Source: Phycisphaerales bacterium (lineage in GTDB: Bacteria > Planctomycetota > Phycisphaerae > Tepidisphaerales > Tepidisphaeraceae). From it: a stretch of DNA of 7,001 bases. The stretch lies in the NCBI GenBank assembly GCA_028288775.1, contig JAQGHP010000590.1, positions 1 to 7,001 on the forward strand, given 5' to 3'. Below, piece after piece: positions 6,535 to 7,001 of this stretch. The notes below the pieces were generated by a model, which did not search any database, was not told the DNA's origin, and worked only from the letters and a program-made list of their open reading frames with translations. A program made the translations under genes and the position numbers. The first letter of the stretch is position 1, and each line of letters begins with the position of its first letter.

Positions 6535-7001
6535 GGGCGAGTCGAGCAGATCAAAGCAATCACAATCGATTGTATTAATGACAGTACTGAACAAAGCGGT
6601 GGGCACTTTGGCGGGCAATGCCAGCCGTTAAAGATCCTCATCCGCTCAGATTCGGGCAATGGCGACCGCGTCCTCTTAATCGACTCTGGGCGCCTCGGTC
6701 TCGATGAATTCGAACTCTATGAGGCGACGTCTTCCGCCGCATGGGCTACTCGGTGGAAGTGACGGGCAAGACCGGTGCCCAGGGCGTTGGTCTCATCACC
6801 TGTCGTAGCGAGTTTAAGATCGCGGTGGAGGCGAAATGCTACGCCGATACGGTGGGGAACAGTGCCGTGCAGAAGGCCTACGCGGGCATAGCGTACTACC
6901 GGTGCGACCGTTGCATCGTCATAATGAGCGGGGACTTCATGACAGGCGCGCGGGAGCTCGCCCAAAGCACCGGCTGTCAGTTGATTGGCGGTCACCAGTT
7001 G
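6535..7001 (+). pseudogene. Frameshifted Mrr-type restriction endonuclease fragment (continues past right edge)
   Basis: Downstream of about 6723 the plus strand encodes FRRMGYSVEVTGKTGAQGVG, then AVEAKCY, VGNSAVQKAYAGIAYY and a C-terminal LAQSTGCQLIGGHQL. This is the order of the Mrr_cat / restriction endonuclease-like fold, with the E-x-K motif intact (EAK). The preceding helix, LGLDEFELY, is in another frame that ends near 6720. The downstream frame has a TGA at 6720-6722, so a single missing base there would reconnect Y-x-GDVFRRMGY. The catalytic Asp normally found in GVDLI is Gly here (GVGLI). The upstream frame has no ATG or GTG back to its stop at 6532-6534, so no complete N-terminus can be defined. 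The family cuts DNA, often modified DNA; this copy is probably inactive. A shorter protein from ATG 6741 is possible but would lack helix 1. Confidence 0.6.

Overview
The window is GC-rich bacterial DNA, and every confidently called gene lies on the minus strand. The gene set is a very large NdvB-type cyclic glucan synthase, a glycine-rich RRM protein and an eRF1-like 'translational machinery' protein. This combination fits a high-GC Gram-negative bacterium, such as a planctomycete or proteobacterium. That is inference from gene content and base composition only; no taxonomic marker is present.

The left 58% (about 1-4049) is the N-terminal ~1,350 residues of one giant open frame, a cyclic beta-1,2-glucan synthase (NdvB/ChvB family). 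It runs off the left edge before its stop codon. Just upstream on the same strand is a clear rho-independent terminator (about 4096-4123). It closes the gene for a small RNA-binding protein of the RRM plus glycine-rich tail type (4145-4468). That gene has a long (~160 nt) leader and a recognisable sigma70-like promoter (about 4638-4666).

Further upstream are a 228-residue protein (4741-5427) and an 83-residue protein of unknown function (5486-5737). The 228-residue protein joins a HicA-like or dsRBD-like N-terminal segment to a C-terminal eRF1-like region. The start of the 83-residue gene overlaps the end of what looks like an internally deleted response regulator (5731-5893): the first ~18 and last ~35 residues of a receiver domain survive in two different frames.

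The right end holds a small probable winged-helix protein (6145-6453, minus). Divergent to it, on the plus strand, is a damaged Mrr-type restriction endonuclease fragment (about 6535 to past 7001). It carries a frameshift near 6720 and a Gly where the catalytic Asp is expected. Two decaying genes and lower-quality coding sequence between about 5740 and 7001 make this part look like an eroding accessory segment next to a conserved block.

Functionally, the left block combines periplasmic or envelope glucan synthesis with RNA-binding and translation-associated small proteins. This could reflect stress or osmotic adaptation, but separate promoters and the terminator argue that they are not one operon. 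I found no CRISPR array, IS element, tRNA or rRNA.
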